DNA from: Lacimicrobium alkaliphilum
GTDB taxonomy: Bacteria; Pseudomonadota; Gammaproteobacteria; Enterobacterales; Alteromonadaceae
Assembly: GCF_002591895.1 (NCBI RefSeq)
Contig: NZ_NISX01000012.1
Coordinates: forward strand, 91,308 to 155,307
Direction of reading: 5' to 3'
Length of the DNA: 64,000 bases
Each line of letters begins with the position of its first letter. Position 1 is the stretch's first letter. Positions 19,050-28,794 of the stretch are shown in pieces. Below the pieces are notes generated by a model. That model was not told the origin of the DNA. It searched no databases and was given only the letters and a program-made list of their open reading frames with translations. The position numbers were made by a program, and so were the translations under genes.

Positions 19050-21262
19050 GGCGTATTACTCATTGTAAAAATCAGTTCACCCCCAGCCATAATCTGCTGG
19101 TGGGTCAGTTTAAATCCATTCAGTGGCTGGCCGTTCAGGGTCACCTGACTGACATACACGTTATCCGGCCCCTGATCCCTTGCCACTACAGTAAAAGTCC
19201 GGCCATTTTCAAGATTGATTGTCGCCCGTCTAATCGCCGGGCTGCCAAGTACATATTCGCCGGAGACCGGATCCACCGGATAAAAGCCCAATGCACTGAA
19301 CAGATACCAGGCTGACATCTGGCCGGCATCTTCATTGCCGGCCAGGCCGTCGGGTTTGGTGGTATAGAGTGTGTCCATGATCCGGCGCACCAGCTGCTGG
19401 GTTTTGCCCGCTTCATCCAGATACTGATACAGGTAGGGTACATGGTGGCTGGGCTCATTCCCATGCACATACTGGCCGATGTAGCCCGAGATCCACTCCG
19501 GAAAATCCTCCACTGCCTGTTCGGTGTTGAACATGGCATCCAGTCGCTTAGTGACCTGTTGTTTACCGCCCATCATCCCGATCATACCCGGTACATCATG
19601 GGGCACAAAGAAACTGTACTGCCAGGCGTTGGCTTCGCAATAGTCTTCCGGATAATAAGCATTGGGGTCAAATGGCTGGCGGAACGAGCCGGCTGCGTTT
19701 CTGGCGCGCATAAAGCCACTTTTCTGGTCATAGTGATGGCGGTAGTTTTGTGCGCGGAGGGCAAATTCATCGGCAATATCCTTTTTGCCCAGCGCGTCGG
19801 CCAGCCGGGCGATAGCCCAGTCATCAAAGGCATATTCCAGGGTCAGCGACACATTCCATTTGCGCTCATCGAAGGGCACATAACCCAGTTCCTGATAGCT
19901 TTTGATGCCGAATTCGTCCTGAGTGGCACTCTGGATCGCTGCTTTGAGAAGTCGCTCACCATCAATATCTGTCAGGCCTTTGAGGTAGGCATCTACCAGT
20001 ACCGGCACAGAATGATAGCCCATCATCATATCGGTTTCGTTGCCCTCGAAGATCCATACCGGCAAACGGCCACTGACCTCATAGTGATCCATCAGACTAC
20101 CCATCATCTCACCGGTACGCCGTGTATCGATAAGCGTTTTCCAGGGGTGCAGGGCACGAAAGGTATCCCACAACGAGAAAAACTCATATCTGGGATGATT
20201 TTTACTCTGATGAATTTCACCATCGGGACCTTTGTACTGCCCATCGCTGTCTGAAAACAACCGTGGGGCGAGGGAGGCATGGTACATGGCGGTATAAAAC
20301 TGAGTAAGGGTGTCCTTATCGGCCTGAACCTCGACCTTACTGAGCTCTTCACGCCAGGCGTTTCGCGCGTGTCGGTGCACTGCGCTAAAATCCAGTTGAT
20401 TGCCTTCTGCCTGCAGATTGGCCCTGGCGCTGGCTTTGCTTACCGAACTGATGGCCGTATGCACCAGAATCTCACCAGACTGAGGCAGGGTAAAATCAAA
20501 TTCTGCCGCCAGTGTTCTGCCTGAGGCTGTTCGGGCGGCAAGCGTCTGACCATCCAGTTCGAGCTGGTGCTGGTTAAAAGGCGTAGAGAAACGGGTATAA
20601 AAATAGACCCGCTGATCCTCTGCCCAGCCGCTGGATTTGCGGTATCCGGCGATAGTCTGATTGTCGATAATTTCAATATGCGTCGCGGTGGTACTGTCCC
20701 AGTTGCGGCTATAACCCAGATCCAGCCGGACAACGCCATTGCCATTATGTGAATCAAAACGATAGCGTTGCAGTCCGCTGCGCGGGCCAGCCGTAAGCTC
20801 TACATTAACCTTGTAGTCGTCAAGGTACACCTGATAATAGCCGGGTGAGGCGCCCTCTTTGTCGTGGCTGAAAGACGATACAATGGTTCCCTGTTCAGCC
20901 CCTCCTTCGAGTTGCTGGCGCATGAAAGGGCGGGTCAGGGGCATAAAAGAAATATCGTAAAGATCACCGGCGCCTGTGCCGGACAGATGTTTATGGCTGA
21001 ACCCGGCGATAACGTTATCAGGGTAAAAATACCCGGCAATCCAGTCCCAGCCGGTCCGGCCATTATCCGGGCTCAGTTGCACCATGCCATGGGGCACAGT
21101 GGCCCCGGGAAAGGTTTTTCCTTTTCCGTCTGTGCCGATAAAAGGATCCACATAATCCAGCGGATCGGTCTGGACTGAGGTGTCTGCGGTATTAGCGGGT
21201 TGCTGGCTGCAGGCGCCTAACAGCGCCGCCAGTAGTAAAGCTGTCAGAGATTTTTTAAGCAT
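19046..21262 (-). CDS. GH92 alpha-mannosidase lipoprotein
   Basis: 738 residues from the ATG at 21262 (MLKKSLTALLLAALLGACSQ), a lipoprotein signal with lipobox LGAC. A TTG at 21271 is an alternative start three codons earlier. GH92 motifs are YVDPFIGTDGKGKTFPGATVP, GFSHKHLSGTGAGD, EANAWQYSFFVPHDVPG and GNEDAGQMSAW. It trims terminal alpha-mannose from N-glycans, probably at the outer-membrane surface or in the periplasm. It closely resembles the GH92 at 43412 in these motifs, and the two look like paralogues of one subgroup. It lies between the mannose isomerase gene and another GH92. Confidence 0.94.
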   Translation of the reverse strand: MLKKSLTALLLAALLGACSQQPANTADTSVQTDPLDYVDPFIGTDGKGKTFPGATVPHGMVQLSPDNGRTGWDWIAGYFYPDNVIAGFSHKHLSGTGAGDLYDISFMPLTRPFMRQQLEGGAEQGTIVSSFSHDKEGASPGYYQVYLDDYKVNVELTAGPRSGLQRYRFDSHNGNGVVRLDLGYSRNWDSTTATHIEIIDNQTIAGYRKSSGWAEDQRVYFYTRFSTPFNQHQLELDGQTLAARTASGRTLAAEFDFTLPQSGEILVHTAISSVSKASARANLQAEGNQLDFSAVHRHARNAWREELSKVEVQADKDTLTQFYTAMYHASLAPRLFSDSDGQYKGPDGEIHQSKNHPRYEFFSLWDTFRALHPWKTLIDTRRTGEMMGSLMDHYEVSGRLPVWIFEGNETDMMMGYHSVPVLVDAYLKGLTDIDGERLLKAAIQSATQDEFGIKSYQELGYVPFDERKWNVSLTLEYAFDDWAIARLADALGKKDIADEFALRAQNYRHHYDQKSGFMRARNAAGSFRQPFDPNAYYPEDYCEANAWQYSFFVPHDVPGMIGMMGGKQQVTKRLDAMFNTEQAVEDFPEWISGYIGQYVHGNEPSHHVPYLYQYLDEAGKTQQLVRRIMDTLYTTKPDGLAGNEDAGQMSAWYLFSALGFYPVDPVSGEYVLGSPAIRRATINLENGRTFTVVARDQGPDNVYVSQVTLNGQPLNGFKLTHQQIMAGGELIFTMSNTP

Positions 21263-21267
21263 AATAG

Positions 21268-22464
21268 TCAACTGCTGAACTCAGCATCATATCCGTTTAG
21301 GCTGCGCAGCACTTCGATGCAGGCTCCCAGCGTATGGTAATCACACTTTGCGCCGGCGGCGCTTTTCTGGTCACTGGTTTTGCTGTTATCCCGATTGAGC
21401 AATCTGAACCAGGCACCATGCTGATGGTCGACCATATGCTCCCAGCTGTACTGCCACAGTGATTCATATCGGTGTAAGTATTTACTCTCTCCTGTGGCTT
21501 TGTATAACATGGCTGCGGCTGCAAAGCTTTCCGCCTGAACCCAGAAGTACTTGTCGTCGTCACACCAATTGCCCTGAGGGTCAAAACCATATACCAGCCC
21601 CCCATATTCTGTATCCAGTGCCTTTTCCCAGGCACGGTCAAACAGGCTGCTGGCGCGTTCCAGTTGCCAGGGGGCAGGGGCGTGGCGGTGCAGCGTCAGC
21701 AACAATTTACTCCATTCAGTCTGGTGGCCGGGCTGAAAGCCCCAGGGGCGGTACAGGTTCTTCGGATCGGTCTTGTTATACTCCCAGTCTGGCTTGAATT
21801 GTTCAGTGAAATGCTCCCACACCAGGCCATCGGTAAGATCGGCCTGGTGCAGGGCAATATTCTCTGCCAGTTGCTGCGCCCGTTGCAAAAACTGAGGTTT
21901 TTCTGTGGCTTCCCAGGCCGCCAACATGGCTTCACATAAGTGCATGTTGGCGTTCTGACCGCGATACGGGCTGAGTACGCCATCGGCGCTTATTTCATCG
22001 GCATACAGACCATATTCAGCTTGCCAGAATCTCGATTCGAGCAGGGCATAGGTGTCAAGCAGAGGTTGATCATTGTCGATCAGCCCGGCCTTTCGCAGTG
22101 CGGCATAGGCGAGCAAAACAAAGGCATAGCCATAGGCCTGTTGCGTCATATCCAGAGGTTGATGGTTATTCAGTGTCCAGGCGTAGCGCTGGCTATCCGC
22201 TTGCCAGTGCACGGTTTCCAGATAATTCAGGCCATGCAGGGCAATGTCTTTATACTGGAGTTGTTTGAATAGCGTCCAGGCATTGGCGTAGTTGACAATA
22301 ATCCGGGTACTGCTCACCAGTTGTTTGAAGTGGGTATCGAATAAACTGCCGTCATCCAGATAGTTCTGATGATAGCCGCCGCTGGCATCCACTACCCTTG
22401 GGGTATAAAAATCCACAATGCTCTGGCAATGTTGAATAAGAAAATCCTGATCGTAAAAATTCAT
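21268..22464 (-). CDS. AGE-family sugar epimerase/isomerase, probably D-mannose isomerase
   Basis: 398 residues with no signal peptide, so cytoplasmic. It has the N-acylglucosamine 2-epimerase (alpha/alpha)6 barrel pattern: GGYHQNYLDDGS, STRIIVNYANAW, YGYAFVLLAYAAL, NANMHLCEAMLAAWE, HLCEAML, WGFQPGHQTEWSKLLL, KYFWVQAESFAAA. Members convert mannose to fructose, epimerise glucose/mannose, or act on N-acyl sugars. Here it overlaps the fructokinase gene by four bases and sits among mannosidases, which supports mannose isomerase (mannose to fructose). Sequence alone cannot exclude a 2-epimerase. Confidence 0.85.
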   Translation of the reverse strand: MNFYDQDFLIQHCQSIVDFYTPRVVDASGGYHQNYLDDGSLFDTHFKQLVSSTRIIVNYANAWTLFKQLQYKDIALHGLNYLETVHWQADSQRYAWTLNNHQPLDMTQQAYGYAFVLLAYAALRKAGLIDNDQPLLDTYALLESRFWQAEYGLYADEISADGVLSPYRGQNANMHLCEAMLAAWEATEKPQFLQRAQQLAENIALHQADLTDGLVWEHFTEQFKPDWEYNKTDPKNLYRPWGFQPGHQTEWSKLLLTLHRHAPAPWQLERASSLFDRAWEKALDTEYGGLVYGFDPQGNWCDDDKYFWVQAESFAAAAMLYKATGESKYLHRYESLWQYSWEHMVDHQHGAWFRLLNRDNSKTSDQKSAAGAKCDYHTLGACIEVLRSLNGYDAEFSS

Positions 22465-23486
22465 TCCGGGCTCCCGAATATTGTTCTGAATTGTTCCGGC
22501 TGGTAACCTTTTTCAGCCAGTGCCTCAAACACAGTGGTCAGTGTTGGCAGTGCCGGGAAGGCTCCCGGCAGGGTCACCGCGTGGGCGCCACAGTGGCTGG
22601 CAAAGATCAGCAAAGGCTCCAGTGTCTCTGGCCTGGCAATCTGTGCCCCGGGGTTTTCAATGACACTCAGTGCAAACAAAAAACCACCGATAAAGGCATC
22701 GCCCCCTGCGGTGGTGTCTGTGGCTTTAACCTGAGGTGGCTGTACCGCCCCACGATGGTTGGCAGTGTAGTAATGGATCAGGTTGGCGCCGTCAGTCACC
22801 AACAACAAGCGGCAACCCTGTTGAAGGCATTGATGGATATAGGTGTCAGTTTCACCATCGGCCAGATAGTCCAGCTCATCTTTAGAGAATTTCACCACAT
22901 CGGCCTGATATACCAGCTGGTTTACGCGCTCCCGATCCGCCTCGCCTGCCGACCAAAGGTTGTGACGCAGGTTGACATCGAAACTGACCAGCGCACCTTG
23001 CTGTTTTGCCAGGCTGACCAGATGTAACGAGCATCCGGCGATGGCTTCTGTGGTCAGGGTGTTGCTGCAAAGGTGCAAAATACTGTTGCTATCAAACCAG
23101 TCAGGATCACATTGTTGCTGATTAAACAGTACGTCGGCAGTCTGATGGCGGTAGAAGGAGAAACTGCGTTCTCCCTGCTCGTCCAGCATAACAAACGCCA
23201 GTGCGGTCTTGGCTTCGGGATGCTGAAAAACCAGCGAAGTGTCAACACCGTAGGTGGTCATGGCCTGGATCAGAAAATCACCAAATGCATCCTGGCCCAC
23301 CTGGCCAACAAAACGGGCATTGCCCCCCAGTTTGGCCACTGCCACTGCGGCATTCGCCGGTGCACCGCCGGGGTACTGGCGGAATTCCGGTAGCCTAAGT
23401 GGTCCTTGTTGTGACTGACTAAAATTCAGAAAATCGATCAGTGCTTCACCAAAGCAGACGATTTGCTTCATAGCGTTAGGGTTCAT
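22461..23486 (-). CDS. PfkB-family sugar kinase (fructokinase)
   Basis: 341 residues. Motifs of the ribokinase/PfkB fold are visible: ICFGEALIDF-like VCFGEALIDFLNF at the start, PGGAPANAAVAVAKLGG (about 38-54), FDVNLRHNLW, and the C-terminal signature DTTAGGDAFIGGF with the catalytic Asp. It most resembles fructokinases and would make fructose-6-phosphate from the product of the adjacent mannose isomerase. The start ATG overlaps the MFS stop and its stop overlaps the isomerase start. A second in-frame ATG lies five codons in. Confidence 0.9.
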   Translation of the reverse strand: MNPNAMKQIVCFGEALIDFLNFSQSQQGPLRLPEFRQYPGGAPANAAVAVAKLGGNARFVGQVGQDAFGDFLIQAMTTYGVDTSLVFQHPEAKTALAFVMLDEQGERSFSFYRHQTADVLFNQQQCDPDWFDSNSILHLCSNTLTTEAIAGCSLHLVSLAKQQGALVSFDVNLRHNLWSAGEADRERVNQLVYQADVVKFSKDELDYLADGETDTYIHQCLQQGCRLLLVTDGANLIHYYTANHRGAVQPPQVKATDTTAGGDAFIGGFLFALSVIENPGAQIARPETLEPLLIFASHCGAHAVTLPGAFPALPTLTTVFEALAEKGYQPEQFRTIFGSPE

Positions 23487-24736
23487 AAGCTTACCGGGAC
23501 CTCTTGTTGTGCGGCGGGGCGTTTCGATCCTACCAGTGCATACCAGCCGATATACAGATAGGCAAGCATGGGCACGACAAAGCTGAACTGTACCGAGGTG
23601 CTATCGGCTACCAGTCCCTGGATCAGCGGCAGAATTGCACCACCGACGATGGCCTGGCACAACAGCCCCGAGCCACGGCTGGTCAGAGGGCCGAGCCCGC
23701 GAATCGCCAGAGTAAAAATAGTCGGAAACATGATGGAGTTAAAAAAGCCGACGGCGATCACCGACCACATGGCCAGTGCGCCGCTGCTGTTGATGGATAC
23801 CAGTAATAACACAATGGCCATAATACTGTTAAACGCCAGTACATAGATGGGTGCGACAAAGCGGGTCAGCGCGGCCCCCACAAAGCGCCCGATCATGGCT
23901 CCGCCCCAGTAGTAGGACACCATCTGGCTGGCCTGATGTTCACTTAAACCACCGATATGAGGCTGACCAAAATAGTTGACCAGAAAGCTGCCGATGGTGA
24001 CCTCGGCGCCCACATATAAAAAGATTGCCAGCGTACCGAACACCAGCGCCTTTTGCTGCCAGATACTGTCACCAGCCTGAGCGGTATGCTCATCAGTTGA
24101 TTCAATAACAGGCAATTTAAGAAACTTAAAACTCAGTGCTGTGAGTAGCATTACACCGGCCAGCAACAAGTAGGGGAGCTGCACCGATTTAGCACTGATT
24201 TGCTCTGACTCCACTGCACCAAAAATCAGCGCCGCGCCAAACAGCGGTGCCAGAGTGTGGCCCAGAGAATTAATCGCCTGAGCCAGGTTCAGGCGGCTGG
24301 CGGCAGTGCGCTCAGGGCCCAGAATGGACACATAGGGATTGGCTGAAACCTGCAAAATAGTCACACCGGCAGCCAGCACAAAGAGCCCGAGCAGAAACAG
24401 CGCGTATACGGCCACTTCTGCCGCCGGATAAAATAAACCACAACCCAGGGCAATAGTGCACAGGCCAGTGATAATGCCGCGAATGTAACCAATGCGCTCA
24501 ATCAGCTTTCCGGCCACCGGGGAGACGATAAAATAGGCACCGAAGAAACAGAACTGCACCAGCATGGCCTGGGTATAGCTGAGTGAGAAGGTGGCTTTTA
24601 GGTGTGGTATCAGTATGTCATTGAGGGCGGTAATAAACCCCCAGATAAAAAATAAGGTGGTCATCGCCGCAAACGCGAAATGTGTGTGATTTCGTGGTCC
24701 CTGATTATCAGGAATGTGTGGAGGAATCGTTGCCAT
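23483..24736 (-). CDS. FucP-type MFS sugar permease
   Basis: 417 residues with about 12 hydrophobic segments. The start region FFIWGFITALNDILIPHLKATFSLSYTQAMLVQFCFFGAYF is typical of the FHS/FucP (fucose-glucose-galactose:H+ symporter) group, and QVSANPYVSILG and YFIVSPVAGKLIERIGY also fit. It probably carries mannose (or another released monosaccharide) across the inner membrane. AGGA precedes the ATG. It is the second gene of the minus-strand mannosidase operon and is coupled to the fructokinase. Confidence 0.9.
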   Translation of the reverse strand: MATIPPHIPDNQGPRNHTHFAFAAMTTLFFIWGFITALNDILIPHLKATFSLSYTQAMLVQFCFFGAYFIVSPVAGKLIERIGYIRGIITGLCTIALGCGLFYPAAEVAVYALFLLGLFVLAAGVTILQVSANPYVSILGPERTAASRLNLAQAINSLGHTLAPLFGAALIFGAVESEQISAKSVQLPYLLLAGVMLLTALSFKFLKLPVIESTDEHTAQAGDSIWQQKALVFGTLAIFLYVGAEVTIGSFLVNYFGQPHIGGLSEHQASQMVSYYWGGAMIGRFVGAALTRFVAPIYVLAFNSIMAIVLLLVSINSSGALAMWSVIAVGFFNSIMFPTIFTLAIRGLGPLTSRGSGLLCQAIVGGAILPLIQGLVADSTSVQFSFVVPMLAYLYIGWYALVGSKRPAAQQEVPVSL

Positions 24737-24778
24737 GATGGATATCCTGGTTGTTGAAACTGGTGATTAATGAAGCCT

Positions 24779-24808
24779 GCGGACCCGCTGATAATTTTGC
24801 GGGCCCGC
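24779..24808. repeat. GC-rich hairpin between GH92 and MFS genes
   Basis: Arms GCGGACCCGC and GCGGGCCCGC (one wobble pair) around a 10-base loop, in the 93-base gap after the first GH92 gene of the operon. It could partially terminate transcription or protect the 3' end of the GH92 message. There is no T run on the minus-strand exit side. Confidence 0.5.
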
Positions 24809-24829
24809 TGCTACGCTTATTTCTTGCCG

Positions 24830-27154
24830 CTACTCTGGTGTCAAAGACAGTGAATAGGGCGCCGCATCAGCTGATGTGCCCCAGTCTTTGTTTGGTTGCT
24901 GCCCCATCTCGAAACGCAGCGTGCCGCCTGCCTGAATGGCATGGTGGTCAAGCCAGGTTTTATGATGCGCCTCACCTTTTAGCCAGGCCTGCTGAATAAA
25001 CGGGGCTTGTGGGCCGTTGTTGGCCGCTTCAATCACAAATTCATTGCCGTCTTCCAGAGTCAATGTGACCTTGTCAAACAGAGGGCTGCCAATGACATAC
25101 TCGGTGGTACCGGGGGTGACGGGATAGAAACCCAGAGCACTGAACACATACCAGGCCGAGGTCTGGCCGTTGTCCTCATCTCCTGCATAGCCATCCGGTG
25201 TTGGGAAGTAGAGTTTGTCCATTACATTGCGGACTTTTTGTTGCGCTTTCCAGGGCTGCCCGGCATGGTTGTAGAGGTAGATCATATGCTGAATAGGCTG
25301 ATTGCCATGGGCATAATTCCCCATATTCACAATCTGCATTTCACGAATCTCATGGATGGTAAAACCGTAATAGGAATCGTCAAACAGCGGTGGCATCTCA
25401 AACACTTCATCAAGCTTGTCGATAAAGGCCTGATTGCCCCCCATAAGCTGTTTAAGCCCTTCAACATCATGAAATACCGACCAGGTATAATGCAGTGCAT
25501 TGCCCTCGGTAAAGGCGTCTCCCCATTTCAAAGGGTTAAAGGGTGACTGAAAGCTGCCATCGGCATTTTTACCGCGCATCCAGCCGGTTTGCGGGTCAAA
25601 CAGATGGCGATAGTTGAGTGAACGCTGACGGAATTTTTCGGCATCCTGGTCTTTGCCCAGCAAATCAGCCAGCTGATACAGATTAAAATCGGCAAAAGCA
25701 TATTCCAGGGTACGGGCCGCGCTTTCATGAATCCCCACGTCATAAGGCACGTAGCCCAGCTTATTGTAATAATCCACGCCCTCACGGCCCACAGATGTCA
25801 TCGGGCGGCCTTCATTGACTTCGGCGTTTTTCAATACGGCTTCATACAGGGTGTCGATATCAAAGCCGCGAATGCCCTTGATATAGGCATCGGCGATGTT
25901 AATCGCTGAATTAGAGCCGATCATCACATTGCGATGGCCGGGACTGGCCCATTCCGGCAGCCAGCCTGATTCCTTATAGGTATTGGCCAGACCCTGCATA
26001 AATTTGGCATCCAGCTCCGGATACATCAGGGTAAAGAAAGGAAACACGGCGCGAAAGGTATCCCAGAAGCCGTTATCTGTGAACATGTAGCCGGGCAGCA
26101 CTTTGCCGTTGTAGGGGCTGTAATGCACCATCTCATTTTCGGCGTTATATTCGTAGAATTTACGCGGGAAGAGCAGTACCCGATACAGGGTGGAGTAGAA
26201 GGTACGCACTTTTTCCAGATCGCTGCTTTGTACTCTGATGCGTGCCAGTTCCTGCTGCCAGTCCTGACGGGCTTTATTGCGGGTATCTTCGAAACTGTCA
26301 TTACCGACTTCACGTTCGAGATTCAGCTGCGCCTGTTCGGGGCTGATAAAAGACGAGGCTACTTTGACATTAACCTGCTCGCCGCGCTCCGTTTTAAAGC
26401 CGATTATGGCACCCACATGTTCGCCTTTGCTAATAAGACTGTTGGCCTGCAACTGCCAGTCGTCCTGCCAGGTGTGAGTGATTTCAAAATCCTTGTCGAA
26501 CTCGGCAACAAAGTAATTATGGAAATTGTCAGGCACGCCGCCATGGTTATTGCGGGCATAGCCGATAATCTTACGTTGTTCGGGAAGGATCTTAACCATC
26601 GAGCCTTTGTCGAACGCATCCAACACGATGTAAGAGGTTTCCCGCTCAGGGAAGGTGAATCTGAATTGTGCTGCTCTTGTGGTAGGCGTGATTTCGGCCG
26701 TCACATCATGATCGGCCAGATACACACTGTAGTAGTCAGGGCTTACCTGTTCTGCCTTGTGGGAAAACCAGGATGCCCGGTTTTCCTGATTAAACTTCAA
26801 TTCTCCGGTGACCGCCATAAAGGAAAAGGCGCCGTAATCGTTCAGCCAGGGGCTGGGCTGATGGGTTTGCTTGATGCCGCGGATTTTGTCGTCACGGTAT
26901 TTGTAGGTCCAGCCATCCCCCATGGGCGCGGTCATCGGAGTCCAGAAATTCATTCCCCAGGGTCTGGCAATGGCGGGGTAGGTATTGCCGTTGGACAGGC
27001 TGAACTTGGAGTCAGTCCCCATTAACGGGTTCACATATTGCACCAGATCCTGCTGTACCAGATTGACCGGTTGTGATGTGCCGCTACGCGGTTGATTATT
27101 CTGACAAGCCATTAATGACAGGCTTAAGAGGGCGGCGATCCACAGTCTGTACAT
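24830..27154 (-). CDS. GH92 alpha-mannosidase lipoprotein, divergent subgroup
   Basis: 774 residues with a lipoprotein signal (MYRLWIAALLSLSLMACQ). GH92 motifs are present but differ from the other copies: YVNPLMGTDSKFSLSNGNTYP, IARPWGMNFWTP, EGNALHYTWSVFHDVEG (Leu replacing the Trp of EGNAW) and GDEDNGQTSAW. The TYPA.A.PWGMNFWTP variant marks a separate GH92 subgroup, so its linkage preference may differ. It is the first gene of the minus-strand operon, with AGGGGAA upstream and a LacI-type operator about 100 bases before the start. Confidence 0.93.
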   Translation of the reverse strand: MYRLWIAALLSLSLMACQNNQPRSGTSQPVNLVQQDLVQYVNPLMGTDSKFSLSNGNTYPAIARPWGMNFWTPMTAPMGDGWTYKYRDDKIRGIKQTHQPSPWLNDYGAFSFMAVTGELKFNQENRASWFSHKAEQVSPDYYSVYLADHDVTAEITPTTRAAQFRFTFPERETSYIVLDAFDKGSMVKILPEQRKIIGYARNNHGGVPDNFHNYFVAEFDKDFEITHTWQDDWQLQANSLISKGEHVGAIIGFKTERGEQVNVKVASSFISPEQAQLNLEREVGNDSFEDTRNKARQDWQQELARIRVQSSDLEKVRTFYSTLYRVLLFPRKFYEYNAENEMVHYSPYNGKVLPGYMFTDNGFWDTFRAVFPFFTLMYPELDAKFMQGLANTYKESGWLPEWASPGHRNVMIGSNSAINIADAYIKGIRGFDIDTLYEAVLKNAEVNEGRPMTSVGREGVDYYNKLGYVPYDVGIHESAARTLEYAFADFNLYQLADLLGKDQDAEKFRQRSLNYRHLFDPQTGWMRGKNADGSFQSPFNPLKWGDAFTEGNALHYTWSVFHDVEGLKQLMGGNQAFIDKLDEVFEMPPLFDDSYYGFTIHEIREMQIVNMGNYAHGNQPIQHMIYLYNHAGQPWKAQQKVRNVMDKLYFPTPDGYAGDEDNGQTSAWYVFSALGFYPVTPGTTEYVIGSPLFDKVTLTLEDGNEFVIEAANNGPQAPFIQQAWLKGEAHHKTWLDHHAIQAGGTLRFEMGQQPNKDWGTSADAAPYSLSLTPE

Positions 27155-27492
27155 ATTATTCCCCTGAATTAAACGACATCTCTGCCTCGTTAGCGCCAGA
27201 TTGTAAAAAGTCTGTAACTCTGGCCGAAGCGCAATTTAACAAAAGTTAACTGTAATCGATTACATTTAACGCGTCCAGCCTTCCGCTACAAGAATTTACT
27301 GGTCTGCTGTAGGAACTTTTTGTCAAAATGCTGAACTGATAGCTGTAGCTCAGAATGATATCGATTACATCAACACTTGCTATTCCAAACGGGCAATGGA
27401 ATCATAAGCAACGGGTCTTAACATCCGTTATCTGATGTAACAGCGATGTGTTTGACCTGGTGGCGTTAACTTATTAAAAAGCATCTATCACC
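27155..27492. promoter_or_regulatory. Divergent promoter region with LacI-type operators
   Basis: 338 bases between the GH92 operon and the LacI-family gene. A perfect 14-bp palindrome TGTAATCGATTACA lies at 27251-27264. On the minus strand a weak TTGTAG-N16-TTAAAT promoter is immediately upstream of it, so the operator would sit at the transcription start. A second, imperfect site TGATATCGATTACATCA lies at 27356-27372. Sites of this form are typical for LacI-family regulators. Confidence 0.75.
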
Positions 27493-28503
27493 ATGACCAA
27501 TATCAAAAAAGTAAGCCAGCTGGCAGGGGTATCAACGGCGACCGTTTCCAGGACGCTGAAGAACCCTGATTTGGTAACGCCTCAGACCCGCGAGAAAGTA
27601 ATGAAAGCGGTTAAGCAAGCTGGTTACAGACCAAACTGGCTGGCAACCAGCGTGAAGACGGGGAAATCCAACTCAATTGTGGTGTTGGTTCCCAATCTGG
27701 TTAACCCCTTCTTTATGCGTATTATCGAAGGTATTGAGCAGGCCGCGCAGGAGCAGGGTTTTTCCGTTTTACTCGGTGATACTCAGGGGAAGGCTGAACG
27801 AGAGCACGAGTATGCCAGCATGGTATTAACAAATCGGGCCGATGGCCTGATTCAGCTAGACCACTCTTTTCCTTTTTCAGAAAATGATGCCGATCTTGCT
27901 TCCTCAATCCCTATGGTAAGTGTGTGTGAGCGCATCAGCGGGCATCCGGACTATCCGTTTATCGAACTGGATAATTACGCTGCCGGGCGGGCCCTGACAC
28001 ACCACCTCATTGGATATGGACACCAGCGATTCGGGGTGATTGCGGGCCAGCTAACCAGCCAGATACATCATGACAGGCTGGCGGGAATCAAAAGTGTACT
28101 TACCGAAGAGGGGATCAGTTTTGATGAAGATATGTTGGTGGGAGGCAGTTACCGGATAGAGACCGGTATTGAAGGTGTTCAGCAGTTACTGGCACAAAAG
28201 CAACCGCCAACGGCGGTGTTTTGCTTTAATGATGATATTGCTTTGGGGGCAATACACGAGATAAAGCGCCATGGTCTGCGTGTACCGCAGGATATCTCGG
28301 TGACTGGCTTTGATAACGTGCGCACTTCGGCTTATATGGATCCGCCATTAACCACAGTGGATCAGCCTGCTTACGATATGGGACGGCGTGCCGTTGAGGT
28401 GTTGTCGAAAATGATCAGCCGCGAGCCTCTGACCCGAACCCGTGAAATACTTCCGTTCAGCCTGATTGAGCGTCACAGTACTGGTCCGTTGGGTAAAGAC
28501 TAG
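27493..28503 (+). CDS. LacI-family transcriptional regulator of the N-glycan locus
   Basis: 336 residues. The N-terminal helix-turn-helix and hinge (IKKVSQLAGVSTATVSRTLKNP, RPNWLATSVKTGKSNSI) are followed by a periplasmic-binding-protein-like effector domain (VVLVPNLVNPFFMRIIEGIEQAA, AVFCFNDDIALGAIHEIK, DISVTGFDNV, PLTTVDQPAYDMG). It should repress both flanking operons and release DNA on binding a sugar, perhaps mannose or a phosphorylated derivative. Matching palindromes occur at 27251, 27356, 28690 and 28795. No strong ribosome-binding site precedes the ATG, suggesting low expression. Confidence 0.93.
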   Translation: MTNIKKVSQLAGVSTATVSRTLKNPDLVTPQTREKVMKAVKQAGYRPNWLATSVKTGKSNSIVVLVPNLVNPFFMRIIEGIEQAAQEQGFSVLLGDTQGKAEREHEYASMVLTNRADGLIQLDHSFPFSENDADLASSIPMVSVCERISGHPDYPFIELDNYAAGRALTHHLIGYGHQRFGVIAGQLTSQIHHDRLAGIKSVLTEEGISFDEDMLVGGSYRIETGIEGVQQLLAQKQPPTAVFCFNDDIALGAIHEIKRHGLRVPQDISVTGFDNVRTSAYMDPPLTTVDQPAYDMGRRAVEVLSKMISREPLTRTREILPFSLIERHSTGPLGKD

Positions 28504-28649
28504 GGCCTGGCTGCTTAAGTTGTTGCTATAAGGTTACACGCGAGCTTACCTGTTATTGTTGTTAAACAAAAAACCAATTTAATATCATGGGTTTATTGTT
28601 CTTTTCTGTAAGTCTGGTTAATAAATTGTAATAAATTCCGGCCACTGTG

Positions 28650-28678
28650 TTGACAGGCTATTTCTGTGGGGCTAGTAT
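28650..28678 (+). promoter_or_regulatory. Sigma70 promoter of the plus-strand N-glycan operon
   Basis: TTGACA (28650-28655), a 17-base spacer and TAGTAT (28673-28678), close to consensus. Transcription would start near 28685, about 147 bases before the TonB receptor start. Confidence 0.75.
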
Positions 28679-28689
28679 TTTATCTCGAC

Positions 28690-28703
28690 TGTAATCGATT
28701 ACA
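28690..28703. promoter_or_regulatory. LacI-type operator TGTAATCGATTACA
   Basis: A perfect 14-bp palindrome identical to the one at 27251-27264. It begins about five bases after the predicted transcription start, the usual position for a roadblock-type LacI repressor site. Confidence 0.8.
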
Positions 28704-28794
28704 TTTATAATGTACGGTGATTATCAACGAGAGCTTTAATAAGAATATATAAAACACTGATTATAAAGTATTTAGTAAATTGCTTTGTAATCAG

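Noticed and set aside
19442..20254. 270-residue plus-strand open frame
   Set aside because: Lies entirely antisense to a well-supported GH92 gene and shows no recognisable motifs.
26123..27025. 300-residue plus-strand open frame
   Set aside because: Antisense to the divergent GH92 gene; composition is that of a complementary-strand shadow.
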